Source: Ignavibacteria bacterium (GTDB lineage: Bacteria; Bacteroidota; Ignavibacteria; Kapaibacteriales; UBA2268). From it: DNA of 64,000 nucleotides. The position numbers and the translations under genes were made by a program. The stretch lies in the NCBI GenBank assembly GCA_031261605.1, contig JAISJI010000027.1, positions 1-64,000 of the forward strand, given 5' to 3'. Each line of letters opens with the position of its first letter. Within the stretch, counting starts at the first letter, position 1. The notes beneath the pieces were generated by a model. That model saw nothing but the letters and a program-made list of their open reading frames with translations, was not told the DNA's origin and ran no database searches. Positions 61,452 through 64,000 of this stretch are shown here, piece by piece.

Positions 61452-62111
61452 ATGGAACTATATGTAGATACTGCAAATATAGAGCAAATACGCCATTGTG
61501 CTGCTCTGGGATTTGTATCCGGTGTTACTACCAATCCTTCTTTATTGGCTCAAGAAGACCCGACAATAGATGTTAAGCAACTTTTGCTTGATATTCACAA
61601 GACCATTGGCGGTCATATCTCCATTGAAGTAATCTCTACAAAGAAGGAGGGAATTATCAAAGAGGCATCCGAAATATTGGAATGGTGTCCAGAAGCCACA
61701 ATCAAGATACCAATGATTGCTGAGGGTTTAGCAGCGTGTAGCGAATTGGCTAAGCGTGAAATACCGACCAATGTAACGCTGGTATTTTCACCATCGCAAG
61801 CGATAGCAGCAGCCAATGCAGGTGCTACTTATGTATCTGTATTCCTTGGAAGATTGGATGACATTGGTGTTTCAAGTCGCGAGGTGTTGGAGCAGATTTG
61901 CGAAATCTGGGATGTTCAACAATACGATTCGCTTATTATTGCCGCATCTATACGCCATCCAATGCATATCATTGACTCGGCAGCAGCTGGTGCACACATT
62001 GCAACTATTCCATATAAGGTGTTATTACAGAGTTTGGAGCATCCATTAACGACTTCCGGCTTAGATAGATTTCTTGCAGATAATGCTAAGAGATTGGCTG
62101 CGAAGAAATAG
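61452..62111 (+). CDS. Transaldolase/fructose-6-phosphate aldolase family protein
   Basis: The true start is ATG 61452 (MELYVDTANIEQIRHC); the track's 50 extra residues are AT-rich intergenic DNA. The 219-residue product has the small transaldolase (TalC/FSA) fold: FVSGVTTNPSLL, the Schiff-base Lys in ATIKIPMIAEGL, and SVFLGRLDDIG. Small transaldolases act in the pentose phosphate pathway and FSA enzymes cleave fructose-6-phosphate; sequence alone does not settle which. The ending (NAKRLAAKK) is normal. The AT-rich 180-base region upstream is divergent with the POT gene. Confidence 0.93.
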   Translation: MELYVDTANIEQIRHCAALGFVSGVTTNPSLLAQEDPTIDVKQLLLDIHKTIGGHISIEVISTKKEGIIKEASEILEWCPEATIKIPMIAEGLAACSELAKREIPTNVTLVFSPSQAIAAANAGATYVSVFLGRLDDIGVSSREVLEQICEIWDVQQYDSLIIAASIRHPMHIIDSAAAGAHIATIPYKVLLQSLEHPLTTSGLDRFLADNAKRLAAKK

Positions 62112-62130
62112 ATAATAATATTTGCAAATA

Positions 62131-62177
62131 CATTCATTAGGATACATTTACATAACGAAATATATCCTGAATGTTTT
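62131..62177 (+). terminator. Weak candidate terminator after the transaldolase gene
   Basis: CATTC and AGGATA (62131-62144) pair with TATCCT and GAATG (62163-62173), with a three-base bulge and an 18-base loop, followed by TTTTG. The loop is large and the T-run short. Confidence 0.35.
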
Positions 62178-62252
62178 GTGCAGTAATATTTAGAAACATA
62201 ATAATTATTTAATTTTTACTATACTTATAGTCGTGCAGTATGCCCAAATACA

Positions 62253-63332
62253 ATGAAAGAAATTAAATTATCCACACATCACCATCACATAAAGACCAAG
62301 GTCTATTTTGTGACGGACTCGGAACTTATAGATATATTTTCAGATATGCAATACACTATAATTGTTGACAGGACTGTTATGGAGTTGCATCCGTCTATTT
62401 TTGCACAGTTCGCCGATAGGTTGGTCGTTATAGAGCCAGAGCATAAGAAGGATATTCGTATGTTTACGGAAGTATGCGAGCAACTTATATCTCATAAAGT
62501 GAAGAAGAATTTTCATTTGATAGGAGTTGGTGGAGGATTAATATCTGATTTAGTCGGCTTTGTTGCATCGGTGTATATGCGTGGGGTATCGGTTAGTTTT
62601 GTGCCGACAACTGTGTTGGGAATGGTTGATGCTTCTATTGGTGGTAAGAATGCGCTAAATTTCGGCACGATAAAGAATATCGTTGGCACTATCCATCATC
62701 CGGAGAATGTCTATCTGCATCTCAATTTTTTGAAGACACTACCACATTCCGAATTTATGTCCGGAATGGCAGAAGTTGCTAAGACAGCGTTTCTATTTGA
62801 TTACGAACTCGTGCATGACACTCTCTTATTCCTAAATAAATTTAATATTAATGCAATCAATATAATGAAATTGACGACAATCATTACAGAATCTATTACG
62901 CATAAAATGGCAATAGTTAATAATGATGTGTATGACAATTCGGAACGCAATTTACTTAACTTCGGGCATACAATAGGGCATCTGTTGGAACTTGAATATG
63001 GCTTAATGCACGGCTTCGCAGTGGCACAAGGTATGGTTTTAGAGACACAATTAGCAATGATATTAGAACTTACCGATGGTTCGGTCTATAACAGGGTCAG
63101 GCGTATATTAGGCAAATATTTCTTAACAGATATGCAGGATTTTGATTTAAAAAAAATCATTGACAAAATTGTCTATGACAAGAAAGCCAATGGCGATACC
63201 ATACTGCTACCGGTTATTGATGATATTGGTTCATCGCACCTATACGAAGTGAAATTAGTAGAATTTTATAGATTAATTAATGCAAGACCACCAAAATTAC
63301 CGCCAGAACCAGAACCAGAACTCACCGATTAA
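62253..63332 (+). CDS. aroB: 3-dehydroquinate synthase
   Basis: AroB converts DAHP to 3-dehydroquinate in the shikimate pathway, using NAD and a divalent metal. The 359-residue protein has GVGGGLISDLVGFVASVYMR (NAD-binding), PTTVLGMVDASIGGKNALNF (active-site Lys and metal region) and metal ligand regions LLNFGHTIGHLLE and MHGFAVAQGM. The C-terminus is a short proline/acidic tail (PPEPEPELTD) made by a CCAGAA triple repeat. The 3' end overlaps the Ppx/GppA gene by 53 bases. Confidence 0.95.
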   Translation: MKEIKLSTHHHHIKTKVYFVTDSELIDIFSDMQYTIIVDRTVMELHPSIFAQFADRLVVIEPEHKKDIRMFTEVCEQLISHKVKKNFHLIGVGGGLISDLVGFVASVYMRGVSVSFVPTTVLGMVDASIGGKNALNFGTIKNIVGTIHHPENVYLHLNFLKTLPHSEFMSGMAEVAKTAFLFDYELVHDTLLFLNKFNINAINIMKLTTIITESITHKMAIVNNDVYDNSERNLLNFGHTIGHLLELEYGLMHGFAVAQGMVLETQLAMILELTDGSVYNRVRRILGKYFLTDMQDFDLKKIIDKIVYDKKANGDTILLPVIDDIGSSHLYEVKLVEFYRLINARPPKLPPEPEPELTD

Positions 63333-64000
63333 TATTGCTGCTATTGATATTGGCTCCAATACTATACTGATGCAGATATTGCAACTCTCAGATATACCTA
63401 CCATTATCGCTGACTATCACGGCATTGCACGTCTAAGTGAGAACATTAATGTTACACAAACTATATGTCCTGCTGCCATCCGGCGTGCTTCCGCTATACT
63501 ATCTGAATATGCTTTGCACTGCAAAACAGCGGATGTGAAGTATATACGTGCTGTTGCGACAAGCGCAATGCGTGAAGCGAGCAACTCTGCCGAGGTAGTG
63601 CAGCAATTAGAACAGGCATTCGGGATGCCAAATTTCCATATTGATATTATTACAGGAGATGAGGAAGCCGAGTTGAGTTTCTTAGGGGCGATTAATGCAC
63701 TTGCAGCAGGTACAACATACACCGTGATAGATATTGGTGGTGGTTCTACCGAAATCATTACCGGTAACAAGCAACATATAATTTCTAAAATTAGCATTCC
63801 GATTGGTGTCGTAAAACTTACAGAGCAATTTCATATTACGCAACCCGTAAAAGATGCCTTGCGTTTGGAGATACGGCACTTTCTTTGCGAAACTTTTTCT
63901 GTGATAGATGCTTCTGTTCATAATGGAGAACTCATTGCGGTATCTGGAACTCCTACTGCACTTGCAGCGATTGCCTGCAATATCAATGAATACGATAACA
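63280..64000 (+). CDS. Exopolyphosphatase/guanosine pentaphosphatase family protein, 5' part
   Basis: This gene is not in the ORF track because it runs off the window. The frame opens at ATG 63280, inside the 3' end of aroB, or at a non-ATG start nearer 63331. It reads INIAAIDIGSNTILMQI, then YIRAVATSAMREASNSAEV, ITGDEEAELSFLGA and DIGGGSTEIITG, the classic Ppx/GppA motifs (ASKHA fold). The enzymes hydrolyse polyphosphate or pppGpp. The N-terminal NQNQN stretch encoded by the aroB tail repeat is probably not part of the functional protein. The C-terminus is outside the window. Confidence 0.92.
   Translation, partial: MQDHQNYRQNQNQNSPINIAAIDIGSNTILMQILQLSDIPTIIADYHGIARLSENINVTQTICPAAIRRASAILSEYALHCKTADVKYIRAVATSAMREASNSAEVVQQLEQAFGMPNFHIDIITGDEEAELSFLGAINALAAGTTYTVIDIGGGSTEIITGNKQHIISKISIPIGVVKLTEQFHITQPVKDALRLEIRHFLCETFSVIDASVHNGELIAVSGTPTALAAIACNINEYDN

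Noticed and set aside
1-64000. tRNA or rRNA genes
   Set aside because: No intergenic stretch read as a cloverleaf or rRNA core; all gaps larger than 60 bases were looked at. A tRNA scan would be decisive.

Overview
The window is AT-rich (roughly 35-40% GC by eye). It looks like chromosome from a member of the Bacteroidota/FCB assemblage; an Ignavibacteria- or Kapabacteria-like relative is possible, but no rRNA is present to decide. Evidence: proteins with type IX secretion (T9SS) C-terminal sorting domains, a candidate PorW/SprE-like TPR lipoprotein, a small Cys-rich HYC_CC_PP-like protein beside a TonB receptor, an LptD homologue, and several promoters matching the TAnnTTTG -7 box typical of Bacteroidota.

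Layout. 0-8.4 kb: a small exported protein, recG, a lone nuoI, then a leftward run (M16 protease, purC, tsaD, a T9SS cargo) and a TlpA-type thioredoxin. 8.4-14.4 kb: leftward surface/accessory genes around miaA. These include a repeat-domain lipoprotein, a TPM-domain membrane protein boxed between two ~200 bp direct repeats, a GLUG-repeat protein lacking its C-terminus, and a frameshifted T9SS cargo. 14.6-17.6 kb: a wreck of defence-like genes. It holds pieces of an HSP90-like ATPase/SF1 helicase/nuclease protein, an intact dual-specificity phosphatase, a metallophosphoesterase scrap and the nuclease end of an McrC-like protein.

17.6-21.7 kb: leftward dapA-rnhB-pyrC-M20 amidohydrolase. 21.7-28.2 kb: a thioredoxin-like lipoprotein, a GlmU-family protein, an MFS transporter, a STAS protein and a large GAF-containing histidine kinase. 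28.2-38.3 kb: nuoD alone, a transglutaminase-like lipoprotein, a kinase with a beta-propeller lipoprotein, serA, a PBECR-like nuclease domain, dapF with a LexA/UmuD-like protein, mnmA and a GT10 glycosyltransferase. 38.4-51.8 kb: TonB receptor pair, lptD, gltX, addA-like helicase-nuclease and an Asp-box T9SS cargo. 51.9-59.6 kb: a rightward run of TPR lipoprotein, PAS histidine kinase, SIMPL protein, NtrC-type regulator and a GT2 fused to a degenerate sugar-phosphate transferase. 59.6-64 kb: POT transporter, transaldolase, aroB and the start of a Ppx/GppA gene.

Most of the window is housekeeping (tRNA modification, lysine/DAP, purine, pyrimidine and shikimate pathways, respiration, repair) interleaved with envelope and T9SS genes. 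The accessory, visibly rearranged part is 10-17.6 kb, with a second small foreign-looking patch at 34.2-35.0 kb. I saw no tRNA, rRNA, CRISPR array or complete insertion sequence. All identifications are from motif recognition by eye; no database search was run.
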